Shown in pieces: positions 27,185 through 38,764 of a DNA stretch of 64,000 nt; the first letter of the stretch is position 1; every line of letters begins with the position of its first letter. This stretch comes from RH-AL1 sp965198495 (GTDB lineage Bacteria; Pseudomonadota; Alphaproteobacteria; Rhizobiales; Beijerinckiaceae), in the NCBI GenBank assembly GCA_965198495.1, contig CBDAPL010000002.1, positions 124,001 through 188,000 on the forward strand, written 5' to 3'. The position numbers were made by a program, and so were the translations under genes. The notes under the pieces are model-generated. The model had not been told where the DNA came from and did not search any database. It saw only the letters and a program-made list of their open reading frames with translations.

Positions 27185-27727
27185 ATGCGCCTCAACGTCC
27201 TCAAGAACGGCCAGGTCGCCGCCATCTTCGCCGGCACCATGATGGCCGCCGCCTTCGCCGCGAGCCCGGCGCGCGCCGACAACGGCGTCCTCCAGTGCAA
27301 CGTCTCCGCCGGCCTGGGCGTGATCGTCGTCTCGCAGCGCAACGTGTCCTGCACCTTCAAGTCGGCGGCGGGCCCGACAGAGCTCTACAACGGCTCGATC
27401 AGCCGCCTCGGCGTCGACATCGGCCAGATCACCGGCGGCACCCTTGCCTACGACGTGTACGCCAACAGCGCGCCCGTAGCCGGCGCGCTCAGCGGCACCT
27501 ACGTCGGCCCCGGCTTCGGCCTCACACTCGGCAACGGCGGCGGCGCCAACGTCCTGGTGGGCGGCGGCAGCAACTCCGTCACGCTGCAGCCGCTCGCCGC
27601 CACGACGAGTTCCGGCCTCAACATCAACGCCGGCATCGGCGCCCTGAACCTCGTCTACGCCGGCATGGAGCGTCCGATGATGCGCCGGCACCACCGCGGC
27701 CATCGCATGATGCGTCATCGGGGCTAG
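27185..27727 (+). CDS. Secreted DUF992 protein with His/Arg/Met-rich tail
   Basis: 180-aa secreted protein with AAGGAGA 9 nt before the ATG, a Sec signal peptide (cleavage near ARA-DNG) and a DUF992 domain (GVLQCNVSAGLGVIVVSQ, CTFKSA, YNGSISRLGVDIGQITGG). The last 17 residues (MMRRHHRGHRMMRHRG region) are unusual for the family in being rich in His, Arg and Met. Function is unknown; metal or polyanion binding by the tail is a guess. A strong terminator follows. Confidence 0.8.
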   Translation: MRLNVLKNGQVAAIFAGTMMAAAFAASPARADNGVLQCNVSAGLGVIVVSQRNVSCTFKSAAGPTELYNGSISRLGVDIGQITGGTLAYDVYANSAPVAGALSGTYVGPGFGLTLGNGGGANVLVGGGSNSVTLQPLAATTSSGLNINAGIGALNLVYAGMERPMMRRHHRGHRMMRHRG

Positions 27728-27754
27728 GCAGGCTGTTGCACCAGAGTTGACCCC

Positions 27755-27791
27755 GGGCATGCGACGGTAACAGACCGACGCATGCCCTTTT
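27755..27791 (+). terminator. Strong rho-independent terminator
   Basis: GGGCATGCG pairs with CGCATGCCC (9 bp perfect), with an inner CGGT/ACCG extension beyond an A-A mismatch and an AACAG loop. TTTT follows. It lies 28 bp after the DUF992 stop. Confidence 0.85.
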
Positions 27792-27937
27792 GTGGCGCCC
27801 TTGTTCGGCATGGATGTCCGAACACGACGGCGCCAGATCACATGCCGCGACCGCCCTTATCGCTCGGCACGGTCGCGCTTATATCGTGAGGTGCCGGTCG
27901 ACGCCGTACAGCCGGTTCGTCGGATAGGCGCGAGGCC

Positions 27938-28912
27938 ATGAACGAGAACGAATCCGCCAGACACGCGCCCCTGATCATCGTCGGCTCCGGGCCGGCCGGC
28001 TACACGGCCGCCGTCTACGCCGCGCGCGCCATGCTGAAGCCGATGCTGATCGCCGGCTTCGAGCCAGGCGGCCAGCTGATGATCACGACCGACGTCGAGA
28101 ATTACCCGGGCTTCGCCGATCCGATCCAGGGGCCTTGGCTCATGGAGCAGATGAAGGCGCAGGCCGAACATGTCGGGACGATCATGGTCTCGGACCATAT
28201 CGTCGAGGCCGACCTCTCGCGCCAGCCGTTCGTGCTGAAGGGCGATAGCGGCCAGGTCTACACCGCCGACACGCTGATCATCGCCACAGGCGCCAAGGCC
28301 AAATGGCTGAACATCCCCTCGGAGGAGACATTCCAGGGCTACGGCGTTTCGGCCTGCGCGACGTGCGACGGCTTCTTCTACCGCGGCAAGAAGGTCGTCG
28401 TGGTCGGCGGCGGCAATTCCGCCGTCGAGGAGGCGCTCTACCTCAGCCAGCTCGCCAGCCACGTGACGGTGGTCCACCGCCGCGACGCCTTCAAGGCCGA
28501 GCGGATCCTCCGGGAGCGCCTCTTCAAGATGCCCAACGTCGAGGTCATCTGGGATCACGCGGTCGACGAGATCCTCGGCACGCATGACCCTCTCGGCGTC
28601 ACCGGCGTGAGGCTGAAGAGCACCAGGACCGGCGCGCTGAGGGAGGTCGAGACGCACGGCGTCTTCGTGGCGATCGGCCATCAGCCGGCGACCGACCTTT
28701 TCCACGGCCAGGTCAAACTGAAGGCCAACGGCTATATCGAGACGGCGACGAACTCCACGGCGACGAACATTCCCGGTGTGTTCGCCGCCGGCGACGTGAC
28801 CGACGACATCTGGCGACAGGCTGTGACGGCCGCCGGCATGGGCTGCATGGCGGCGCTCGAAGCGGATCGCTGGCTGGCGCTCAAGATCGACACGCGCGCG
28901 GCCGCCGAGTAG
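27938..28912 (+). CDS. trxB: Thioredoxin reductase TrxB
   Basis: NADPH-dependent flavoenzyme that reduces thioredoxin. The 324-aa protein has the FAD motif VGSGPAGYTAAVYAARA, the redox-active CATC (Cys140, Cys143), the NADPH motif VVGGGNSAVEEALYL with HRRDAFKAE, and the C-terminal FAAGDVTDD. A 100-bp gap separates it from the lysR gene on the same strand, an order often seen in Rhizobiales. Confidence 0.95.
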   Translation: MNENESARHAPLIIVGSGPAGYTAAVYAARAMLKPMLIAGFEPGGQLMITTDVENYPGFADPIQGPWLMEQMKAQAEHVGTIMVSDHIVEADLSRQPFVLKGDSGQVYTADTLIIATGAKAKWLNIPSEETFQGYGVSACATCDGFFYRGKKVVVVGGGNSAVEEALYLSQLASHVTVVHRRDAFKAERILRERLFKMPNVEVIWDHAVDEILGTHDPLGVTGVRLKSTRTGALREVETHGVFVAIGHQPATDLFHGQVKLKANGYIETATNSTATNIPGVFAAGDVTDDIWRQAVTAAGMGCMAALEADRWLALKIDTRAAAE

Positions 28913-29012
28913 GGTAGGACCTAAGCCGTTTTCGATGGTTCGCTTCCAGCAGAGATTTCGCACTTGAAATCAGCGCGGCTTTCGCCTCGAAAGATAGATC
29001 GGGGGAAACGAA

Positions 29013-29903
29013 GTGGACTGGGACAAGCTGCGCATCTTTCACGCGGCGGCGGAGGCCGGCTCGTTCACGCACGCGGGTGACGCGCTCAACCTCAGCCAAT
29101 CGGCCGTCAGTCGTCAGGTCAGCGCGCTCGAAAAAGACCTGGCGACGCCGCTCTTCCATCGGCACGCGCGCGGACTGATGCTCACCGAGCAGGGCGAGGA
29201 ATTGTTTCGCACCGTCCAGGAGGTGATCCTGAAGCTCGACGCGACGCGTTCGCTCCTGACCGACAGCCGCGAGCGGCCGAAGGGCGAGCTGCGGATCACC
29301 ACCAATCTCGGCTTCGGGACCGGATGGCTCGTGCCCCGCCTCAAGGACTTCCTCGACACCTATCGCGACGTGAAGGTGAAGCTCCTGCTGACCGACGACG
29401 ATCTCGATCTCGGCATGCGCGAGGCGGATGTGGCGATCCGCCTGCGCGAGCCCGAGCAGCCCGACCTCATACGCCGGCGGCTGTTCACCATCGCCTACCA
29501 TCTCTACGCCTCGCCCGATTACATCAACCAGCACGGCCAGCCGCAAACGCTCGACGACCTCGACCAGCATCGGCTCCTGAGCCTCAGCATCGCCGGATCG
29601 AGCTATCTCGACAATCTGAACGCCCATCTCCACCTCGAACGCGGCGCCAAGAACCCGCGCTCGTCCGCCTTCGTCGTGAACAACATTCCGGCGCTCTACC
29701 GGGCGGTCGTCGACGGGCTCGGCATCGCGACCCTGCCCGACTACCTCGTCGAACCCGACAGCAAGCTCGTCATGATGATGCCGCAGACGGTGACGCCGGA
29801 ACTCGAGGTGTTCTTCGTCTATGCCGAGGAGATGAAGAACGTCGCCCGCGTCCAGGTCTTCCGCGACTATCTCGTCGCCATGGCGCGCCGCTGGCGGGCA
29901 TAG
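29013..29903 (+). CDS. LysR-family transcriptional regulator
   Basis: 296-aa regulator with an N-terminal winged helix-turn-helix (AAEAGSFTHAGDALNLSQSAVSRQVSALE) and a LysR substrate-binding domain (about 90-290). The GTG start is preceded by GGGGGAAA. The effector is unknown. It begins MDWDKLRIF, the form I associate with regulators next to trxB in this order, so a redox-related role is plausible but not shown. Confidence 0.9.
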   Translation: MDWDKLRIFHAAAEAGSFTHAGDALNLSQSAVSRQVSALEKDLATPLFHRHARGLMLTEQGEELFRTVQEVILKLDATRSLLTDSRERPKGELRITTNLGFGTGWLVPRLKDFLDTYRDVKVKLLLTDDDLDLGMREADVAIRLREPEQPDLIRRRLFTIAYHLYASPDYINQHGQPQTLDDLDQHRLLSLSIAGSSYLDNLNAHLHLERGAKNPRSSAFVVNNIPALYRAVVDGLGIATLPDYLVEPDSKLVMMMPQTVTPELEVFFVYAEEMKNVARVQVFRDYLVAMARRWRA

Positions 29904-29922
29904 CCGCGGCGCTGTCTCTAAA

Positions 29923-29951
29923 TTGACAAGGCGGAGCGCCACTTCTATCTC
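29923..29951 (+). promoter_or_regulatory. Candidate promoter in the lysR-secA gap
   Basis: TTGACA at 29923-29928, a 17-nt spacer and TATCTC at 29946-29951. The -35 is perfect and the -10 weak. It would give secA a 5' leader of about 190 nt. The rest of the 242-bp gap (29904-30145) holds a short GCCTCGAGGC palindrome and nothing else I can identify. Confidence 0.35.
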
Positions 29952-30145
29952 TGCGGCACCGCATCAGACCCGTCCCGCAGGCCTGAGGGCCGTCTTCGGT
30001 GGTTTCCTCGGCGCTTCGCCTCGAGGCACGCGGCGCGGTTGAGGGTTCGGGCTTTAAAAAAGCGCCGCTTCTCGCCATCTCCACGGTAGGATAGAGCGCA
30101 ATCGCGTCACGGCCGACATGATGGCGTGCCGGAAAGGTTTCATCG

Positions 30146-32986
<2,841 letters not shown>

Positions 32987-33083
32987 TGGGCTTCGCGCCT
33001 CGTGAACGCGCGTAGCGACGGGTGAGAGTCCCGCTTTCGCCGGATTTCCGGCGTCCGATGGCCGTCTCATCCGGGTTGCACGC

Positions 33084-33719
33084 ATGACAGAAGCGCCTCG
33101 CCTCTTCCTGATCACGCCGCCTGTCGGCGACGCCGAGACCTTCCGGCCGTTGCTCGAGGCGGCGATCGGTGCCGCCGACGTCGCCTGCGTGCTGCTGCGG
33201 ACAGCCGCGCGCGACGACGGCGCCGCCAAGGCGATCGTCAAGGCGCTCGCGCCAGTCGTGCAGGAACGTGGGGCGGCCCTGCTTCTGGCGGCCGATCATC
33301 GTCTCGCCGCGCGCACGGAGGCCGACGGCGTGCATGTCGGCGGCGCTGGGCCCGCCTTGGCGGAGGCGCTCGCGAGCCTGCGACCCAAGAAGATCGTCGG
33401 CGTCGGCGGGCTCGGCGGCCGCGACGCGGCCATGATGGCGGGCGAGTCCGGCACCGATTACGTGATGTTCGGCGGCCCCGACGACGCGGAAAGCGCGGAA
33501 TCCGTGCTCGAGCGCGCGTCATGGTGGGCGGAGATCTTCAACGTGCCCTGCGTGGCCTACGCGCACCGGCCGGACCTGGTCGGTGATCTGGCGGCGACAG
33601 GCGTCGAATTCGTCGCGATATGCCAGGGGGTGTGGGACGATCCGGGTACCGTCGCCGCGATCGTGCGATCGGCCGAGCGGACGCTGGCCGAGGCCGCGAG
33701 AATGGAGGTCGCGCAATGA
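33084..33719 (+). CDS. Thiamine-phosphate synthase-like protein (ThiE family)
   Basis: 211-aa TIM-barrel protein of the ThiE/TenI family, which joins the thiazole and pyrimidine halves of thiamine phosphate. The beginning LFLITPPVGD, the LLLAADHRLAARTEADGVHVG strand-loop, VGVGGLGGRDAAMMAGESGTDYVMFG and the C-terminal AICQGVWDD fit the fold. Several phosphate-binding positions differ from classical ThiE and no thi genes are near, so it may not make thiamine. The stop overlaps the Sel1 gene start (ATGA). Confidence 0.72.
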   Translation: MTEAPRLFLITPPVGDAETFRPLLEAAIGAADVACVLLRTAARDDGAAKAIVKALAPVVQERGAALLLAADHRLAARTEADGVHVGGAGPALAEALASLRPKKIVGVGGLGGRDAAMMAGESGTDYVMFGGPDDAESAESVLERASWWAEIFNVPCVAYAHRPDLVGDLAATGVEFVAICQGVWDDPGTVAAIVRSAERTLAEAARMEVAQ

Positions 33720-34774
33720 GACGCGTCAGCCTCACGCCGCTCGCCCTGATGATTGGTGCGGCGGCACTCGCGACAGGCACGCGCGCCGCGCGCGCGCAAG
33801 AAAGCCTGATCCCCAACGCGCCGTCCGAATTCGGCGTGCCGTCGCTGCGGACGCCGGATCAGCCGGCCTACGAGAACCGTCCATCCCTGCCGTCGCCGAC
33901 GGATGTGCCCGACCCGGCGACCGGGGCGCCGGCACGCGCCGATCTCGACCTCGCCTTCGGCGCCTACCAGCGTGGCTTCTACACCACGGCCATGCGCGAG
34001 GCGATGAAGCGCGTCGACAAGAACGCGCACGACGCGCCGGCCATGACGCTTGTGGGCGAATTGTACCAGCAGGGCCTCGGCGTGAAGCCGAGCAAGGAGG
34101 AGGCGGCGCGCTGGTTCAAGCTCGCCGCCGAAAACGGCGACCCGCAGGCGATGTTCGAACTCGGCATGGCGCGCATGCGCGGTGACGGCGTCGCGCAGGA
34201 TCGCGCGGCCGCCAAGGCGATGTTCCTGCAAGCCGCCGCCGACAACAACGCCGCCGCCCTCTTCTATCTCGGCGTGATGGCCTTGCAGAACAACGGTGTC
34301 GCGCCCGACGACAAGACCGCCGCCTCCTATTTCAAGCGCTCGGCCGATCTCGGTTACGCCGAGGCGCAGTACGCGCTCGCGATCATGGTCCGCAACGGCA
34401 CCGGTCTCCCGCAGGACGCGGGCAAGGCGGCGACGCTGATGCGGGCGGCCGCCGAGAACGACAATATCGCGGCGCAGGTCGAATACGGGATCATGCTCTT
34501 CAACGGCCTCGGGGTGGCCAAGGACGAGCCCGGCGCGGCGCGCTTCTTCATCAAGGCCGCCGGCCACAGCAACCCGGTCGCGCAGGATCGCGCGGCGCGC
34601 CTCTACGTCACCGGTCGCGGCGTCAGGAAGGACCTCGTCGAGGGCATGAAGTGGCATCTCCTGTCCCGCGCGGCGGGTCTGAAGGACGAATGGCTCGACA
34701 GTGAAATGACCAAGCTGACCCCCGAGCAGCGTCGCGCCGTCGATGCCGCGGTGCGCCGCTACATCGGCAGCTGA
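33716..34774 (+). CDS. Secreted Sel1-repeat protein
   Basis: 352-aa protein with a signal peptide (cleavage near ARAQES), a proline-rich spacer (about 30-75) and six or so Sel1/TPR-like repeats of 36 residues from DLAFGAYQRGFYTTA to EGMKWHLLSRAAG; typical units read GDPQAMFELGMARMRGDGVAQD. Such solenoids mediate protein contacts in the periplasm or at the cell envelope. It overlaps the ThiE-like gene by ATGA, and an acyl-CoA synthetase gene follows. The partner is unknown. Confidence 0.85.
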   Translation: MRRVSLTPLALMIGAAALATGTRAARAQESLIPNAPSEFGVPSLRTPDQPAYENRPSLPSPTDVPDPATGAPARADLDLAFGAYQRGFYTTAMREAMKRVDKNAHDAPAMTLVGELYQQGLGVKPSKEEAARWFKLAAENGDPQAMFELGMARMRGDGVAQDRAAAKAMFLQAAADNNAAALFYLGVMALQNNGVAPDDKTAASYFKRSADLGYAEAQYALAIMVRNGTGLPQDAGKAATLMRAAAENDNIAAQVEYGIMLFNGLGVAKDEPGAARFFIKAAGHSNPVAQDRAARLYVTGRGVRKDLVEGMKWHLLSRAAGLKDEWLDSEMTKLTPEQRRAVDAAVRRYIGS

Positions 34775-34865
34775 GGCGGCTGGCGATTCGCCTTGCCTGC
34801 CGCGCGGCGGATGGGCAGATTGGCGCCGTCCGATGCCATCAGAGCGGCGGGCGGGGGAACGCGAG

Positions 34866-36767
34866 ATGGCGAGCACGTATCACGAGGTCTACGCGCGCTG
34901 GCGGCGGGACCCGGAGGGATTTTGGGGCGAGGCGGCGCGGGCGGTCGAGTGGATCGAGCCGCCGACCAGGATCTTCGACGCCGAGGCCGGGATCTACGGC
35001 CGCTGGTTCCCGGACGCCTCCCTGAATGCCTGCCACAATTGCGTCGACCGGCATGTCGCGGCCGGACGCGGCGCGCAGAGCGCGATCATCTACGATTCGC
35101 CGGCGGTCAACTTCCGCAAGGCGATCACCTACGACCAGCTGTTGCTCGAGGTGTCGACGCTCGCCCAGGTCCTGCTCGACTTCGGCGTGACGAAGGGCGA
35201 CCGCGTCGTCATCTACCTGCCGATGATTCCGCGCGCGCACGTGGCGATGCTCGCCTGCGCGCGCATCGGGGCGATCCATTCCGTGGTCTTCGGCGGCTTC
35301 GCCTCGAAGGAGCTCGCGGCGCGCATCGACGACGCCAAGCCGAAGCTGATCCTCACCGCGTCCAACGCCGTCGAGCCCGGCCGCATCGTCGCCTACCAGC
35401 CGCTGATCGAGGGCGCGATCGAGATGGCCCGCCACAAGCCCGCGACGGTGATGGTCTGGCAGCGCAACGCCGTCGAATGGAACATAGTGCTGGGCCGCGA
35501 CCACGACTGGGAAGCACTCGTCGACAAGGCGGAGGAGGACGGCCGCCGCGCCGCCTGCGTGACGGTGGCGGCGACCGATCCGCTCTACATCCTCTACACC
35601 TCAGGTACCACGGGCGTCCCCAAGGGCGTGGTGCGCGACACCGGCGGCTACCTCGTCGCACTCGCCTGGTCGATGGGCGCCTTGTACGGCGTCGAGCCCG
35701 GCGAGGTGTTCTGGTGCACCTCGGACGTCGGCTGGGTCGTCGGTCATTCCTACAACGTCTACGCGCCGCTGCTGATCGGCGCGACCAGCATCTGCTATGA
35801 GGGCAAGCCGGTCGGCACGCCCGATGCCGGCGCGTTCTGGCGCGTCTGCCGCGACTGGAACGTCGTTTCGCTGTTCACCGCGCCGACCGCCATGCGGGCG
35901 ATCAAGAAGGAGGATCCCGAGGGCGCCTTCTTCAAGACCTACGACCTGCCGAGCCTGCGCTCGATCTTCATGGCGGGCGAACGGGCCGACGCGGCGACGG
36001 TCGACTGGGCGAGCGCGCTTTCCGGCCTGCCGGTCATCGATCATTGGTGGCAGACGGAGACCGGCTGGTGCATCGCCGGCAATCCGCTCGGCCTCGGCCT
36101 GCTGCCGGTGAAGCCCGGCTCCGCCACGGTGCCGATGCCGGGCTACCTGCTCGAGGTCGTCGACGAGGCCGGCAAGCCGGTGCCGGCCGGCACGATGGGC
36201 TCGTTCGTCATCAAGCTGCCGATGCCGCCAGGCTGCCTGCCGACGCTCTGGGAACGCGACGATCGCATGCGCGCGAGCTACCTCGAGGCGTTTCCCGGCT
36301 TCTACAAGACGTCGGACGCCGGCTTCGTCGACGCGGATGGCCATGCCTTCCTGCTCGGGCGCACCGACGACATCATCAACTGCGCCGGGCACAGACTCTC
36401 CACCGGCGGCATGGAGGAAGTGCTGGCCTCGCTTCCGGACGTCGCCGAATGCGCCGTGATCGGCGTGGCCGACGCGATCAAGGGCGAGGTGCCCTGCGGT
36501 TTCCTCGTCTTGAAGACCGGCGTCACCAAGAGCGCGCCGGACATCGAGAGCGACGCCGTGGCGCTGATCCGCGACAGGATCGGCCCTGTGGCCTCCTTCA
36601 AGACGGCGGTCGTCGTCGAGCGGCTGCCGAAGACCCGCTCCGGCAAGATCCTGCGCGGCACGATGAAGAAGATCGCCGACAAGGACAGCTACGCGATGCC
36701 GGCGACCATCGAGGATCCGGCGACGCTGGAGACGATCTCGGAGGCCCTACGCGAGCGCGGGATGTGA
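34866..36767 (+). CDS. prpE: Propionyl-CoA/acyl-CoA synthetase (PrpE-like)
   Basis: AMP-forming acyl-CoA ligase of 633 aa. GGGGGAA precedes the ATG; the frame is open to 34743 but the upstream part overlaps the Sel1 gene. Motifs: P-loop YTSGTTGVPKGVV, SDVGWVVGHSYNVYAPLL (close to E. coli PrpE), the WWQTETGW adenine-binding stretch, the hinge LGRTDDIINCAGHRLSTGGME and the C-terminal catalytic Lys in TRSGKILRGTMKKI. A short-chain substrate such as propionate or acetate is likely; other prp genes are not linked. Confidence 0.85.
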   Translation: MASTYHEVYARWRRDPEGFWGEAARAVEWIEPPTRIFDAEAGIYGRWFPDASLNACHNCVDRHVAAGRGAQSAIIYDSPAVNFRKAITYDQLLLEVSTLAQVLLDFGVTKGDRVVIYLPMIPRAHVAMLACARIGAIHSVVFGGFASKELAARIDDAKPKLILTASNAVEPGRIVAYQPLIEGAIEMARHKPATVMVWQRNAVEWNIVLGRDHDWEALVDKAEEDGRRAACVTVAATDPLYILYTSGTTGVPKGVVRDTGGYLVALAWSMGALYGVEPGEVFWCTSDVGWVVGHSYNVYAPLLIGATSICYEGKPVGTPDAGAFWRVCRDWNVVSLFTAPTAMRAIKKEDPEGAFFKTYDLPSLRSIFMAGERADAATVDWASALSGLPVIDHWWQTETGWCIAGNPLGLGLLPVKPGSATVPMPGYLLEVVDEAGKPVPAGTMGSFVIKLPMPPGCLPTLWERDDRMRASYLEAFPGFYKTSDAGFVDADGHAFLLGRTDDIINCAGHRLSTGGMEEVLASLPDVAECAVIGVADAIKGEVPCGFLVLKTGVTKSAPDIESDAVALIRDRIGPVASFKTAVVVERLPKTRSGKILRGTMKKIADKDSYAMPATIEDPATLETISEALRERGM

Positions 36768-36796
36768 GCGGCGCCCCGCCGCCGGACGAACAGCCG

Positions 36797-38626
36797 TCAG
36801 TCGTTGTCGCGGACCGTCCTGTTCGCTCCCATCGCGTTCTCGACGCTGATGGACCCGGCTGAGCCGCAGCGGCCCGCGCCCGCCACGATGTTGTCGCTGA
36901 TGATGTAATGATCGCTGGCGCCGATGACCGACACCGCGCAGGCGTTCGACCCCCACCCGGCTGAACGGCCGAGCATGCTGCCCGTTATGACGAAGTCGGA
37001 CACGCCGCGCACGGAGATCGCCTGCCGGTTGGCGCCATAGATCTGGACGTTGTGGATGATCGTGTTGGCGCCCTTCTGCAGCACGATGCCGAACGGGTTC
37101 TGGAACATGATGGTGTCGGCCATCGAGGCTTCGCCACCCCAGTTGCCCGTGGTCCAGAGGCCGCCGACGCAGTCCGCGCTGACGCAGAAGCCGAGATTGC
37201 CGCCGATGATCTTGAGATCGTTGCCGTCGTGCGCAAGGATCCCCGCGCTCATGGTCTGGCCGATGTCGGGCGCGTAGATCTCCACGCCTTGCGGACCGCC
37301 GTTGGCGACGCCGCGCGTATTGGTCAGAGCGATGCCGGCCGTGTAGGGCCCGCTGTAGTCGCCGCCCCAGGAATAGGGAACGGATGTACCGGTGTCGAAC
37401 TGCTGCCCATAGTAGAGCGTCGGCGCGAGCAGGTACCAGGACACCGTGCCATCCGAGAACCGCGTCTCGTAGTTCGCCAGCGTCGGCGGGGACGCACCCG
37501 AGGTGCCGGCGGCGACGGCCTTGACGGCGCCGGTCAGGCAGCCGTTCAGGCTGTACGTGCCGCCCGCGTCACGCGCGGCGTAGGGGCAAGCCGCCTGTAT
37601 GTAGAAGCCGTTCAGGCTCGCCACGTCGCCGACGTCGTACGCGGCACCGGGGCGCCAGGGTCGCGGCTCGAACCGGGGGATGAATGCCGCGCCCGCGTGC
37701 GCCGCGACGCCGCCCGGCGTGGGAATCACGACGATCCAGACCTGATCGAACTTGTCGCGGATGAAGTAGCCGCTGTTCGTGACGTAGGCGACAGCCGAAC
37801 CATAGGCGTCCTGCGCCGTGACGTTCGTGAAGACGTCGTCGGGCGCGGCGTTGCTCAGCGCGTGCCGTCCCCCGGTCAAATACAGGTCCGCGAAGACGCA
37901 ACTGACGCACTTCGGGCCGACGGTCAGCGTGTCGTCGCGCGGTATCGCGCCACCCGCGCCAAAACCGGGACCGGCGATGAACAGGCCCTTCACCGCGCTG
38001 AACGCCGCGTTGACGGTCAGGGGCGACACTTGATGTCCGCAAACCTGAAGTTCCGCGCCGGCGAGTGCCCAAAGCTTCGCGAAGCCCGGACCGTTGATGA
38101 TGAGGCCGCTCCAGACGCAGTAATTGCCGGGAGGAAAGACGATCAGGCCGTTCAAGGGCGAGGCGACGTCGATATAATGCTGGATCGCGTCGTGATCGTC
38201 GCTCACCTGATCGCCGACGGCGCCCCTGTGTGGGGCTCCACTGGCATCGGTGTAGGCCGCCCGCACGTCGAAGTACGGCTGCCCGCTCGCGATCCCGGGA
38301 AGACCGGCGACGCGCGCACCCGGGCTGATCGCCGGAGCGGCGCTCGGGTTCGTCAGGCCGGCCAGGGGGACGTAGTTCGACCCGTTCGCCTGGAGTACCG
38401 TCGAGTCGCCCTCGCCGGAGAGAGTGACGGAGGGCGCATACGCGCCTTGCCACAGGATATGTCCGCCTCTTTCGGGAAGGATGGTGATCGCGTGGCCGGA
38501 CTGCACGACGAAGCGAAGATCGAAGCCGATCGGGCATCCCGTGGGCAGTTGCACCGTCATCGGGCCGGCCGCGCCGGCGGAGTCGACGAGATAGTCGTTC
38601 TGGCCGCACGTCGGCGTCGCGGTCAA
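36797..38626 (-). CDS. Secreted right-handed beta-helix (pectate-lyase-3-like) protein
   Basis: The frame from the TTG at 38626 encodes 609 aa. A pectate_lyase_3 type segment is visible (VSDDHDAIQHYIDVA then GLIVFPPGNYCVWSGL), followed by irregular beta-helix turns to the C-terminus (NTIIHNVQIYGAN, SDHYIISDNIV). Catalytic residues of pectate lyases cannot be placed. Upstream in the same frame, codons back to the TAG of the Rieske gene (38765) encode a convincing signal peptide (RAAILAAISTIVLASGASASG) but contain no ATG, GTG or TTG, so the true start is unresolved. It may act on extracellular polysaccharide or be a surface protein. Confidence 0.7.
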   Translation of the reverse strand: MTATPTCGQNDYLVDSAGAAGPMTVQLPTGCPIGFDLRFVVQSGHAITILPERGGHILWQGAYAPSVTLSGEGDSTVLQANGSNYVPLAGLTNPSAAPAISPGARVAGLPGIASGQPYFDVRAAYTDASGAPHRGAVGDQVSDDHDAIQHYIDVASPLNGLIVFPPGNYCVWSGLIINGPGFAKLWALAGAELQVCGHQVSPLTVNAAFSAVKGLFIAGPGFGAGGAIPRDDTLTVGPKCVSCVFADLYLTGGRHALSNAAPDDVFTNVTAQDAYGSAVAYVTNSGYFIRDKFDQVWIVVIPTPGGVAAHAGAAFIPRFEPRPWRPGAAYDVGDVASLNGFYIQAACPYAARDAGGTYSLNGCLTGAVKAVAAGTSGASPPTLANYETRFSDGTVSWYLLAPTLYYGQQFDTGTSVPYSWGGDYSGPYTAGIALTNTRGVANGGPQGVEIYAPDIGQTMSAGILAHDGNDLKIIGGNLGFCVSADCVGGLWTTGNWGGEASMADTIMFQNPFGIVLQKGANTIIHNVQIYGANRQAISVRGVSDFVITGSMLGRSAGWGSNACAVSVIGASDHYIISDNIVAGAGRCGSAGSISVENAMGANRTVRDND

Positions 38627-38764
38627 TCCGCCTCGGCCGATCGGAACGAGGCCGCTCGCCGACGCGCCACTCGCGAGGACGATCGTCGAGATCGCCGCGA
38701 GGATCGCCGCCCTGCCGACCGCCGCCCCGCCGACCGCCGCCCGATCGCCGCGAAGGATTTCAGC

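Noticed and set aside
29904..30145. Small RNA or parvulin gene before secA
   Set aside because: No ORF with coding character and no stable conserved structure could be supported; only a weak promoter candidate remains.
33038..33053. Hairpin CGCCGGATTTCCGGCG after secA as a terminator
   Set aside because: Seven-base stem with almost no loop and no T tract; not convincing as a terminator.
36797..38626. Phage tail-spike gene from a prophage
   Set aside because: The fold would fit, but no phage genes, integrase or attachment sites surround it and a Sec signal peptide is encoded upstream.
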